In this document: in pieces, positions 31,788-41,671 of the stretch
How the letters are laid out: every line of letters begins with the position of its first letter
How positions within the stretch are numbered: position 1 is the stretch's first letter
NCBI GenBank assembly: GCA_951394045.1
Contig: OX595990.1
Span: 186,001-250,000 of the forward strand
Reading direction: 5' to 3'
Length of the DNA stretch: 64,000 nt
Source: Nitzschia sp. DOCU1
Lineage: Eukaryota > Bacillariophyta > Bacillariophyceae > Bacillariales > Bacillariaceae
Position numbers and translations under genes: made by a program
Notes under the pieces: model-generated
What the model was told of the DNA's origin: nothing
Seen by the model: the letters and a program-made list of their open reading frames with translations, nothing else
Database searches by the model: none

Positions 31788-34263
31788 ATGATATTACAGT
31801 GGATACTCCCAATACTACTTGTTGTATCGAAGGCTTCATCTTCCCTGGCCGGGGGAAGAGTTGGCGGTGATTTCATGGGTTCGCGCGAACGGAGGATTCT
31901 TTGCCGACAAAGTGGAGTTTAGGCATCTCGACCCCAACGATGAAACAAGTCCAAACGGACTTTTGCCAATGACGCATAAGAGGAAAACACGACTGTTATG
32001 TTGATTCCTCACTAATGTCTTCTGAAATCTCCAGAAGAGACTGAGTGTGCGGTGGCTCGCTCTGTCGCCGATATTTCCGTCAAGGCGAAAATCGTTCTTC
32101 AAAGACTACGTCAACTATCTCGTCGATGGCACCAACCGTGGAGATCAGGCCAGATGAAGCAGAAGTTATCTTAATGACGGTCATTGGTAGGGAGTTCCGT
32201 CTCCCTTCATCGGAAGATTCTTCGAGGAATTTGGTGGTCGGTCAGGAGGCGATATCGAAGAAGATGCTTTTTAAAATTTGCGATAGCAAGGAGTCGGACC
32301 AAAACGATTGTACCTCTTTTGGATATGATCAACCAAAGAGGACGTCTTTGTTTGACAGTCACTATTGTTCAATCAATTTCTCTCACTTGGCTCGCAGCTT
32401 TCCTTGATTCAGAATGGTCGCTGGCTAAATGTTAAATCTACGTTTGCTCATGCCGAAGATGACTTTAGCATCGTTGCACTTCGCGACATTAAGGCAGGCG
32501 AGCAGGTTCACAACACTTTCAATGAATTTATAGACGATGATTGTGAAGTTACATTCCACACGTACGAAACTCAAGGAATTAGCCGGGACTACGGATTTGT
32601 CGAGCAGTATCCTCAAAGAGGATGATGGATGAGGAACTTTTGATACGCCGATGAGGAAGAATTAAGTCTTGTTTTCGAAGTGGCCATGCCCTCATGAACG
32701 ATCCTTCCTATTTGACACAATGGAACAGGGCTTAATGTAGGGGGCGATGAACGTTATGAACAACCACCTCATCTCTTTGAATCGTCTGGAAAGCTATGTA
32801 AAAGACGCTACCCGGGCTTTGGAGTCGGAACACGAAAAGCAAGCCATTCAAGAGTACTATCAATCGCTTCACGCCCTCTATTGTGGTGCTCTGTGGACCT
32901 GCCGATGAGGTCTTCGCCGTTTTGGAGGTTCTAAAAGCAAAGTCCGTTGATGTGGTTTCGCTGTTCACGTGTGGCGGCATCGATGCGACGGAGGTTACTT
33001 CGAATGAACGCCTATTCCATAGTACGCGTGTCGATGTCGCACGAGATCAATGACATTGCGTTGTATTCTGAAGCAACAATGGCAATAACTCGGGTGTTTT
33101 TGCGCCTGTTGACGGGTATTGTTGGACGGGAGGAACTATGTTGTGGTTAAGGAGTTGGCAGAAGACGAGAAGTGGCGCGAAGAGTTGGTCAAGAGATTTC
33201 GCACCAAGATTTTTCCTTTTACCCCGGCTAAGGGAGCAAGACTATCGCTCTCGGACGGAAGCACATACTCCCTGTTTGTGGCGGACGACGAGCACTTTCA
33301 CAAGAATATAGCCAGTTTGACGGACGAGGTAGAGAAAACGTCGGACAAAGATTTCCACGTTGATCGGGTCATGACGAGTGGCCGTGACTTCACTGGAAAA
33401 GCGTTTAGAGACAAAGACTTTGACACCACCGACGCATACAAACAATGGATCAGTCTTCAACCAAATGGATATCAATCGATCTTCCAAACGAGCCTCGAGA
33501 TCCCGGTGGCTCCATTGACGAAGGGTGATGCCGCGCTATTTCAATTCAAAGGCGACATAGTGAGGTCGCTAGAGTCGGTGAAGAAAATACGTACAAAATA
33601 AATGGACCCAATGGCATTGTGAGCAACAGGATTCCACGCCGTCGACTGCGTCGCTTCGATGCTGATCCTGACTACAACACCCTCGCAATTAGAAAGCAGC
33701 ACAAGGTTTTGATACGCCAAGACGGAAAGGTTTGGATTGAAGGGTATTTCAAATCATGCTCTGAAGATCTAAGTGAGTGCCAAGTCGTGTGTCATGGAGG
33801 TACTGAAGACTGGTGGGTCGAACACGAACAAGATGTTGACGTCCTGGATACTTTGCCATTACTGGAGCCCTCGCAAGACGGTGAACTTTCGACGCTGTCT
33901 AGGAATAGGGTGGATAGCGGCCTTCGCAGCACGTTGGAACTTGTTCTCGATGGAGATGCGTCATAAAGTATTCAGCATGCTGCGCATGATGTTGGCGACG
34001 GATTCTTCATTTCATCCTTTTGGCAAGGGTACAATGTTGTGCTGTTTTGGGACAGTTCAACACGTAAAGACATCAACTTGTATTTGCACGAGGAAGGCGT
34101 CGATACAGCCTTTCAGTCGGAATTCTTGAGCAAGATTCCTTACAACCTCGCGGGTATGGTGAATTTGAAAATTTCTCAAGTGAGATTCAACACGGTGTCA
34201 GTCCCATTTGGTGGCCCGATTGGTCCGACAGTGTTCTTTCTGCCACCTAGACAGAAAAAGTAG
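31788..34263 (+). pseudogene. Decayed SET-domain (RuBisCO-LSMT-like) lysine methyltransferase gene
   Basis: Recognisable pieces follow in order on the plus strand but in different frames. A signal-peptide-like start at 31788 (ILQWILPILLVVS) is followed by LAVISWVRANGGFF and FRHLDPNDETSPNGL, then FFKDYVNYLVDGTNRG (near 32095), IVPLLDMINQRG (near 32310) and the SET-motif segment IVALRDIKAGEQVHNTF with SRDYGFVEQYPQR (32450-32625). C-terminal pieces continue at 32745, 33119-33601, 33619-33966 and 34039-34263. Stops and frame changes fall between nearly every block, more than introns alone can explain. SET proteins of this type methylate protein lysines. The gene lies between HSF copies 2 and 3. 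Confidence 0.6.
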
Positions 34264-34495
34264 CTGTCGCGCTTAAGTTAGACTTGATAGGGGCCAAACG
34301 ACAGTCTCTTTGATCGGCGATTGGGGGCTTGCTTGCCCCCATGGGGATCGCTCTGATCGTCTCGAAGGTGCGGTCGTTGCCGCTATTGCTAGAGAATATA
34401 CTTCCACTGATGTCGGGTAGCGGAACCACGTCTAGTTAAGATTCAATTGGTCTAATACAACTTGTCTTTGGTTGATCTGAAATGTGAAGCTTCTC

Positions 34496-35743
34496 TTAAG
34501 CTTGAGCCGCCGTCATCATCGAATCAGGCTTGGGACCTCGCTTGATCTCATTGCAAAGCCACGGAGCACCGGCAACCAGGCATGGGTGTGAAATGACTCC
34601 CCGGTCCGAGCCCCGGGCAACTCGAGAGAAATTATACAAGTTCAACTGCCGGCGGAAACTTTCATACTTGCTTTGATCAAAGTATATCGGCATGACCCGT
34701 TTTAGAAACTCATCATGATTGTGGACTTTGAAAGCTGTTCCACCATTGACCCATGAAACAATGTGGGCATAGTTATCCCGTTCTGCATTCTCGAGCATGA
34801 GGTAGACCTTTGATGGGAAACTTGTGCTGTCTTCAATTGAAAAGTCCTCAACTCCTTTCTGCTCTGCTCCATCTTCACCAGCAATTCTTTTGCTGCTGCT
34901 TGAAGCTGGTTGAGATGGAGAGAAGGACAATAATGCGTCTTGCTCAGCATGGTCATCCCCGATGATCTGGTCTGAGAGGTGTACTGCAAACTTGGTCACG
35001 CAGTCACCCGATGTGATAGCACTCACGGAATGTCTGGGACCGTTCTTCTTGTCAAACTCATGACAGGCAGCATCATGCTCATCCTCCTGTAAGGCAATGT
35101 CAATGTGAGACTTCTCCACCGGATCTTGAGGGTAAAAGAAGTTGTAGAAGCTCTGGATCTCAATCTCGTTCAACTCTAGGGATTGTCCTCGAGCATCATC
35201 CAAAGTTTCGATAGTGTTTCTCGTGAACGCGGGTACAACTTCTGGGTTCGGAGCGGGGTAGCTGCTGAAGACTTCGGTAGACGAAGATTTGGAGGAAGAC
35301 GCTGCTGGCAAGTCGCTAACAAAGCCCTTCTTTCGTTTGTCTCGTCGGATAACGTTCTTGCATAGATCAGGCATGCCGCGAATGAAATGTTTATGGGCAT
35401 AGCCACGTTTGTTTGGTCCGAACTGTACCTTCTTCCAGCCATAGATGTTCAGCTGGCGTTGAAAGGACTTGAATTTACCTTGAGCAAAGTACTTTGGCAT
35501 GATGGAGCTTTCGAAGATTTCCGGACAGTGAATCTTGAAAGATTTTCCCTGGGGCTGCCATGACACGATTGCCTCGAAGCCTTTCGCTTCAGCATCTTCG
35601 AGCATAGCATATACTTTCAAGGGGAAAGGGGTCTCCAGAGCGCTGAACATCATGCAGTAGTTTCGATGATTGCACGCGAACGCGGCACGACATGCGAGGT
35701 ATGTGCTGAAAATGTGAGCGAGATCGTTGGAAGTGGTCCCCAT
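34496..35743 (-). CDS. Tandem double-domain HSF-type transcription factor, copy 3
   Basis: 415 residues from ATG 35743; a second candidate start is the ATG at 35653, just before the first domain, and the extra N-terminal 30 residues have no similarity to copy 2. Domain 1 (FPLKVYAMLEDAEAKGFE, VSWQPQGKSF, FKSFQRQLNIYGWKKV) and domain 2 (FPSKVYLMLENAERDNY, IVSWVNGGTAF, YESFRRQLNLYNFSRV) flank a Ser/acidic linker about 150 residues long. The C-terminus is a short basic stretch (IKRGPKPD). The whole array is transcribed leftwards. Likely a DNA-binding regulator; targets unknown. Confidence 0.88.
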   Translation of the reverse strand: MGTTSNDLAHIFSTYLACRAAFACNHRNYCMMFSALETPFPLKVYAMLEDAEAKGFEAIVSWQPQGKSFKIHCPEIFESSIMPKYFAQGKFKSFQRQLNIYGWKKVQFGPNKRGYAHKHFIRGMPDLCKNVIRRDKRKKGFVSDLPAASSSKSSSTEVFSSYPAPNPEVVPAFTRNTIETLDDARGQSLELNEIEIQSFYNFFYPQDPVEKSHIDIALQEDEHDAACHEFDKKNGPRHSVSAITSGDCVTKFAVHLSDQIIGDDHAEQDALLSFSPSQPASSSSKRIAGEDGAEQKGVEDFSIEDSTSFPSKVYLMLENAERDNYAHIVSWVNGGTAFKVHNHDEFLKRVMPIYFDQSKYESFRRQLNLYNFSRVARGSDRGVISHPCLVAGAPWLCNEIKRGPKPDSMMTAAQA

Positions 35744-36295
35744 TTGCTGCCTGTCTCCATCATACAATATTCGTGAAAGCCACTTGGTCGGAGAGGGACT
35801 CTTTCCAAATTCTGAATAAAGCCCCGCGGAGAAATTGTTCACAAAAAGCCATAGTTAAAATTCACAACGAACCACGCCCGACGAGTTCTTTCCTTTAATT
35901 AAGACGCATTGTTCTGATTGTGTATTCTATTACACGGAGATTAGGGATAGGGCGTCGATTGGATGCATTTCATTAATCAGAGAGTCTTAGGGTTTTGACC
36001 TCCCTCTAATGAATCCAAACGATCACAACGGCTCCTTTTCTTATGACATGGGGTTATTCGACTGTACTACAAGAACACCAGATAGACAATCCAGCTTAGA
36101 CATATATGCCCTAACGGTACTAGGCATAGGAAGCGAACTCACGTGTTGCGGCGAGTTCAATCGGAAAGCGTAGATTTTGGGCATGCCTTCCCACTTCTTT
36201 GGTTCTTTTGCCCAAAATTGACACGATTGCGTATCCGGAAATTCAGGTGTTTTCTAGCCAAACGACAGTTGCATTGAGAACGATAGTTTGCCGCC
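35744..36295. other. Intergenic, no feature seen
   Basis: Upstream of HSF copy 3; probable promoter. No other feature. Confidence 0.4.
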
Positions 36296-36735
36296 GCTCT
36301 AAAATGGTGATAGTAAAAACAGCAAACGTAAGCACGAATTCGACTCGTCATCTGCTGGTGCAGAAGCAACCAGAGAAGAAGTCAACAACGGTATTGCCGC
36401 TGCCGACTTCTTCTTCCCGGCTCTAAATTGGTGATAGTAAAAACAGGAAACGTAAGCACGTCAGCATCTGCTGGTGCAGCAAGCACCAGCGATAGCAGCA
36501 CTACTGTAGTGCCACCGGGGGCTTCTTTGTTCTTGCTTCTCGTGTTTGCTGCGTCGCTTTCCGACGCCAGCGATAGTATCAACACTACGGTAGTGCCACC
36601 GGCTTCTTTCTTGTTGCTTCTCTTCTTTCTTGCGTCACTTTCCGGCGCCGGCGATATCAGCACTACGGTGGTGCCGCCGGGGGCTTCTTTGTTGCCTGCT
36701 TCTCTTCTTTGCTGCGTCGCTTTCCGACGCGCTAC
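36296..36735 (+). repeat. Minisatellite-like tandem repeats
   Basis: Two copies of a ~124-bp unit start at 36296 and 36420 (GGTGATAGTAAAAACAG followed by AAACGTAAGCACG). They run into three copies of a ~85-bp unit (ACTAYKGTAGTGCC ... GCGTCGCTTTCCGACGC) between about 36496 and 36735. A frame at 36428-36793 translates the repeats as TTVVPPGASLFLLL-type hydrophobic units, but repeat structure alone explains its length. Confidence 0.7.
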
Positions 36736-37784
36736 AGCTATCATTGTCAACTCCAGCAAAACTAATCGTAGTTCCTCTTTTAATAACAACTAGTCGCACA
36801 GCACCCACAGTTCTCTTTCAGCACCGCGGCGGGCGGGCGGGCGGGGTGTGATGGGATCTATCTATCATCATTACTAGTACTAGGACGAGCTCCTCCACCG
36901 GTAGCTCTACTACTAGAACTATCAAGAGAAGCCAAGAAGTTTTACTACTTTAACTACAAGAAGTTCTACATTATCTTAGACTAGTAGCACTATCAGATAC
37001 GATACGCTGCGCCCCAGCGAGGAGCTCAGCCGCCATGACCATCATGATCCTCCAAGAGCAGATCATCGTGTCGTTGTTGCTTGGTGGCTGCACCGCTCAC
37101 CAATTTACTACTACTAGTAGTAGTAGGATGATACTGCCGCTGAATCATGGTTGTTGGGTCCAATGTATCTTCTTGGTAGCAGTCCCATTGTTGCTTTGCT
37201 TGTTTGTTTCTCCATTTCGATTCGTTTATAGTACGCATCTCTACTAGTGTTGTTTTCTAGTCATAGATAGCCATCACCGTTCCGGCCGAAACAATGGCGT
37301 CCCTATCTACTCCGTGTACTGTACTCGGAGTGATCCATGCCATGATAGTAATATAGACAACTGTATTAGGTATAGGATCTACTACCCTCTCTACTAGCTT
37401 TGAATCATCGAATCTTGGCGCGAGGCGAGGTCCCAATAGAACACGTGTCATAACGCCCGGTGAGGTCGAACGTCATCGATTGGATGGTCCGGCCTTTTCT
37501 CCATCCACATTTCTCGTACAAAACTGTAGAGTGTCACGCCCGCCGGGTATTCCCCCCGCAAGCTATCGGGAATGTAGAGAAGCGGGACTCTTGAAAAGAA
37601 GCCAGCGTTGATCATTGCTGCTGCTGCCATCATCCAAAGCATTCCGGCGGTTCCCATAAAATTTGTTCAGTCAGTCAGTTGACTTTTTCAATTTTGACTT
37701 TGCGCCTCTACAAGAATCAACGTTTGCATCGTCACTCGTCATTCTCATTATTCTCACAATCATAACAATCCAAGCACTACTACC
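36736..37784. other. Intergenic, G-rich and simple sequence
   Basis: Contains a (GGGC)n tract at about 36830-36846 and several CTACTA/CTAGTA short repeats near 36860-37130. No gene is supported; the last ~100 bases are the leader of the ATP-grasp gene. Confidence 0.4.
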
Positions 37785-39299
37785 ATGACAATCATTGGTG
37801 ATAACCCTCCCGTTCCCCCGTCGCCTCGACGTCAACAACAGCACACTCATCACCGCTCTTCCTCGAGTTTGAGTGACTTTACGTTGTTTGAAATTCAAGA
37901 AAAGGAAATCAAAGAGCAGGACCCCCTAGAGGATAATGTCTTGCCGAAATCGACGCTCGTGGTCATGGCGGAACCGGACAAACTGAAAGATCAACTTCAT
38001 CATGAATCGTTCGAAGAGTTTGACTTTGACGCCGACGGCACGTTCAAGTGCAGTAACTGGGCCGGCAAGCGCTTTTATTCCGATTACATCAAGGCCGGCA
38101 TTGACTACAAGCGTAATTTGGATCCAAACTACCTGCCAAAGAATGACGTGGTCATGCTCTTTGAATCGCCCTCGTCCTCTGCCACCGACTCGTCCTTTCA
38201 CAACGCATCCAAGTATCGATTCCATGACTGGCCTCCGCCGAAATCCAGCAAGTCGAAAGGAATTCTCGGCCCGAATCGCTATGCCAGCATGAATGGTGCT
38301 AGCTTTCCCGTCTTTTTGAGGGACGGAGCGCCGCCTGCCGGCTTGCTAGAGCACTGGGCGGCCTGGCTTCCAGGCTTTGTCACGCCCACCTTTGTCCCCA
38401 AGATTGACACGAATGAAAATACCGTCTATGCATACTTGCCAGTCGAACAATTGAAGCATCACGTCAATGACCCCGACACGCACTTTCACTTGGCAGGCAA
38501 AGACGCCATTCATCTCATGACGCAAAAGACCACCAAGCTCTTGCCGGATACTCGCACCAAGAGACCTTGTGTCGTCAAGACCACTCATAGTATGGGCAGT
38601 AAGGGCATTTTTATTATTGCCGACGATGAAGACGAGGCGGAATTTGAACAATTCCTAGTCGATGCCGGTCATCCATCCTATGTCGTGGTGGATTTTGTCG
38701 ATATTTCGCGCAATGTCGCTTGCCACTTTTTTATGCATCCCAATGGAAGCATTGTCTGGTTTGGCTCTAACGAAAATCATCGTGAAGCCGATGGCAAATT
38801 CAGCTCGGATTCTTACCTCTTGATGGAACATCAAGAAACTCTCAAGGAAATGCAATTGCCGTTCGTGGAAGAAGTCGTACGATATTGTCGTGGAATGAAT
38901 TTCTGGGGCTTTTGCGGGGTCGATGTCCTCTTTGATTCGTCGGGAGCTGGATATCTTGTGGATATTAACCCACGCGTCACGGGAAGTTGTCCTGCGCTCA
39001 TGACTTTGCACAAACTCAAGTCGGAATATGGATTTGATGTTGGCCTCTTTAGACGATCCGGCGATATCAATTACTTTGGTTTGAGTGATCAACTGTTGGA
39101 CGAAGTCAACAAGTATAATGAAGAACACAAGGGCGAATCGTGTGTCATTATTCATTCCATGTTTGAATCCGAAAAGGATGGTCAAAAGACGGGCATTACT
39201 CGAATCAATATTGGTGTCTATGGCAACAATTTGGGAGAATGCAAGGCCGTCCTCAATAGCTTTGCCAAGCCTCCCAAAAAAGCAGCCGTGAAAAAGTAG
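37785..39299 (+). CDS. ATP-grasp domain protein (carboxylate-amine ligase-like)
   Basis: 504 residues from ATG 37785, no introns. The N-terminal ~70 residues are low-complexity (Pro, Gln, His, Ser). The C-terminal half has the ATP-grasp plan: a nucleotide-binding lysine strand and small-residue loop (CVVKTTHSMGSKGIFI, residues ~263-278), YVVVDFVDIS, and the metal-binding segment GFCGVDVLFD followed by LVDINPRVTGSCPA. These enzymes couple ATP hydrolysis to joining a carboxylate with an amine or thiol through an acyl-phosphate. The substrate cannot be told from sequence. The extended N-terminal part (residues 80-250) matches no domain I recognise. Codon use is typical of the neighbouring conserved genes. 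Confidence 0.75.
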   Translation: MTIIGDNPPVPPSPRRQQQHTHHRSSSSLSDFTLFEIQEKEIKEQDPLEDNVLPKSTLVVMAEPDKLKDQLHHESFEEFDFDADGTFKCSNWAGKRFYSDYIKAGIDYKRNLDPNYLPKNDVVMLFESPSSSATDSSFHNASKYRFHDWPPPKSSKSKGILGPNRYASMNGASFPVFLRDGAPPAGLLEHWAAWLPGFVTPTFVPKIDTNENTVYAYLPVEQLKHHVNDPDTHFHLAGKDAIHLMTQKTTKLLPDTRTKRPCVVKTTHSMGSKGIFIIADDEDEAEFEQFLVDAGHPSYVVVDFVDISRNVACHFFMHPNGSIVWFGSNENHREADGKFSSDSYLLMEHQETLKEMQLPFVEEVVRYCRGMNFWGFCGVDVLFDSSGAGYLVDINPRVTGSCPALMTLHKLKSEYGFDVGLFRRSGDINYFGLSDQLLDEVNKYNEEHKGESCVIIHSMFESEKDGQKTGITRINIGVYGNNLGECKAVLNSFAKPPKKAAVKK

Positions 39300-40257
39300 A
39301 GAGTGCTATACTTTTTTCGGTGTGGGGGGCATGGAATGATTCTCTTTTATACTAGTCGTCGTCGTCGTCGTCGTTCTTGCGCGTAATTCAATGTTTTTCT
39401 ATAATAAGATAACAAAAGTACTTTTTACCAACGACGCCAAGGAACGCAGATTTCTAGTTCCGTCATTTCATTCGCTGGCTAGATACGAAATGCCGACAAC
39501 AATCGTCGTTGCCCTGGCGGAAATAAGATTATGGTCAGGCGTTCACCCCACTCCATAGCAACAGCCGCTTACAAGAACAACGGGTGGGTAGTGCTGCTGT
39601 CGATTGGATGTACACTCTCTAGTAGAGTAGAGAGTAGTCAGGGGGGATCTTGTTCGTCGCGCCATGATTGACGAATACAGGGAGGGTTACAGGGATCATC
39701 TTGGAAGCTTGTACTAGTACTTGCCATTATTGTTTAAAAAATAGACTCTGTATCCACTACGGTGGTAGCTAAGATAGGATAGTCGTTCGGAGCAGGTTGG
39801 CCTTGGTGGCACTACATAGCATGGAATGTATGATAGTATGCATAGTATGCACAGACAATAGGGCGCTCGATGCAGACGTTCATAGGCCCTTCGAGCGGAA
39901 GAGCTCATGACGACGATCGAGAAGCTATCATAGCTGCTATCATACAGCGCTCGTCCTTCGTGCGGGGAACACAAGAGCTTTCCATCATCTCGCTTACCAG
40001 AGACTTGACGTCACACTCACTATAATACATTCAAGACGGTTGCCATTTGTCACTTGGACTTTGTTGGTTGCTACTAACTAGAAGCATCCACACGACGAGA
40101 AGAACCACACCATGCTGCACTCTACTCTAGCTAGTCCAGCTATTTTACGAGGATTAACTTCTAGTAGTTACAGGAAAAAAGGCGACTATTCTCTTGGAGT
40201 TAAGCTTAAAGTTATGTGCCAAGTTTTTCGGGAAGAAGGACTGTCGGCTCATGATTG
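39300..40257. other. Intergenic, with (CGT)n microsatellite
   Basis: A (CGT)n run at about 39356-39375 lies just 3' of the ATP-grasp gene. Short TACTAG and ATAGTATG repeats occur near 39710-39850. No gene is supported. Confidence 0.45.
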
Positions 40258-41241
40258 TCAAAAGCCTCTCGTCGTCGGCGCAGATTTCGGCAACTGTTGT
40301 TGAACCGTACTAGTAGTAGCGCGTGTGGACGATGATACTGTTGTACTCGTTGACTCTTGGTCATCATTCTCTGACTCTTCCTCTACTTGTGCTAATTGAA
40401 CGCTGCTCATCGTCTTCTTTTGCTTGGCTGCTTGTGCCATTAGCTTCTTTTCTCGAATCGCCAGGGCCTTGACAAGTTTTCGCATTTTCTTCTTTTCTGC
40501 TTCGACGGCTTGGATCGATCGTTCTCGCTCGGCCTTGAGCTCCTTGTCGTGTCGTTCTTGCATCTCTAGCGTGACTTGACGAATCTTAGCATCGACTTCC
40601 AGCAATGCTTCTTGACGCGCCTCTTCTGCCGCTTGTCGAATCCTCTCTTCTTGCAAAGATTCTAATTGAGACTCTTGAGAAAGCGCCATGTCTTTTAGAC
40701 TCTGCTGCAACGCAAGTATTTGGTCTTTGTAATGTTGTTCCAATTCTTTTGTCAAATCCTCTTGGGATGCCAACTTTTCCTGTAATTCTCGAATCCGAGC
40801 ATTACTTGCCTCTAGTAATTCTTCCAATTCCACTTTGAGGCGCTCCAATTGTTCTAATTGCACTTCAAGTGTGTGCTGTCGTAGTTTCAATCGCTCCTGT
40901 TCTTGTTTGTAGGCATCGCGTTGATCTTTGGAGGAAAGTGCTACTCGGGCTTTTTGGCGCAGTTGCGTAGCTAGAGAAAGTTTGCGTTGCTCTCGTAGCT
41001 GAGTTAATTCTTCACGCGATTGTCGAAGTTGTTGATCCAGTCTCAAGACTTGCTCTTCCAAGGAAAATTGATAGACTTTCGTCGCGCTGGGTTGCCTTTG
41101 GAAGAGCTGGCCAAACAAACCACCGCCACGGGGAACGTTACTCCAAGACATGGATCCTGATGGGGTTAGTTTGCCGGCCTGAACGATTGCTACCACAAAG
41201 AGTAGCGCAAGCAAAGGCAGCATACTGTCCGTCCGAGACAT
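40258..41241 (-). CDS. Secreted or ER-entering coiled-coil protein
   Basis: 327 residues from minus-strand ATG 41241; the frame extends a little further but without an ATG. An N-terminal signal peptide (residues ~1-22, LLALLFVVAIVQA) is followed by an RGG-containing segment (NVPRGGGLF) and a long Glu/Gln/Arg/Leu-rich coiled coil (residues ~60-280). The tail is Ser/Thr-rich and acidic. After the signal peptide there is no Phe, so plastid import by the usual diatom ASAFAP-type motif is not supported, although PRGG elements do occur in some plastid precursors. Function unknown. The retrotransposon LTR begins 96 bases upstream of the ATG, so its native promoter is largely displaced. Confidence 0.7.
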   Translation of the reverse strand: MSRTDSMLPLLALLFVVAIVQAGKLTPSGSMSWSNVPRGGGLFGQLFQRQPSATKVYQFSLEEQVLRLDQQLRQSREELTQLREQRKLSLATQLRQKARVALSSKDQRDAYKQEQERLKLRQHTLEVQLEQLERLKVELEELLEASNARIRELQEKLASQEDLTKELEQHYKDQILALQQSLKDMALSQESQLESLQEERIRQAAEEARQEALLEVDAKIRQVTLEMQERHDKELKAERERSIQAVEAEKKKMRKLVKALAIREKKLMAQAAKQKKTMSSVQLAQVEEESENDDQESTSTTVSSSTRATTSTVQQQLPKSAPTTRGF

Positions 41242-41331
41242 GATTGGAGAAAGATATAATACTAATACCACATGTAAGGCCTCGTGCTTTCAATAGCACA
41301 GACTGCTCTAATGTCATTGTCACATCAAGCT

Positions 41332-41336
41332 TCTAC
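41332..41336 (+). repeat. Target-site duplication, left copy
   Basis: TCTAC directly before the 5' LTR; repeated exactly after the 3' LTR at 46885-46889. Confidence 0.95.
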
Positions 41337-41609
41337 TGTTGGCAAACAAATATTTATGCATATGAAATTACCTACCCGAACAATCAAAACCGATGACGTC
41401 GCCGACAAACAAAACTACGACAAAGACCACGATTAAGATCGAGCGGCGACGAGACGAGACGAAGAGAAACAAACTCACTTTATTCGAAGTCTCTCAGACT
41501 ACATACGATACGATAAACAACTTAGTAGATCCTGTTGTGAAGAACTGGACTATTTTAAGAATAGTAAGAAGCCGGGGCAAAACGACGGCTAGATTTTCAC
41601 ATTCCAACA
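41337..41609 (+). repeat. 5' LTR
   Basis: 273 bp, TGTTGG...CCAACA. It contains an ATG at 41393 in frame with gag-pol. Confidence 0.95.
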
Positions 41610-41671
41610 GACTTCGAATAAAGGCCGACTGGAAGATCGATACCTGTCCAAGCGAAAGAAAGCAGACAATC

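Noticed and set aside
36382..36793. Plus and minus frames through the minisatellite as a real protein gene
   Set aside because: Both strands stay open because the repeat unit lacks stops; no evidence of a product.
38655..39185. 176-residue minus-strand frame in the ATP-grasp gene
   Set aside because: Antisense shadow of conserved ATP-grasp motifs.
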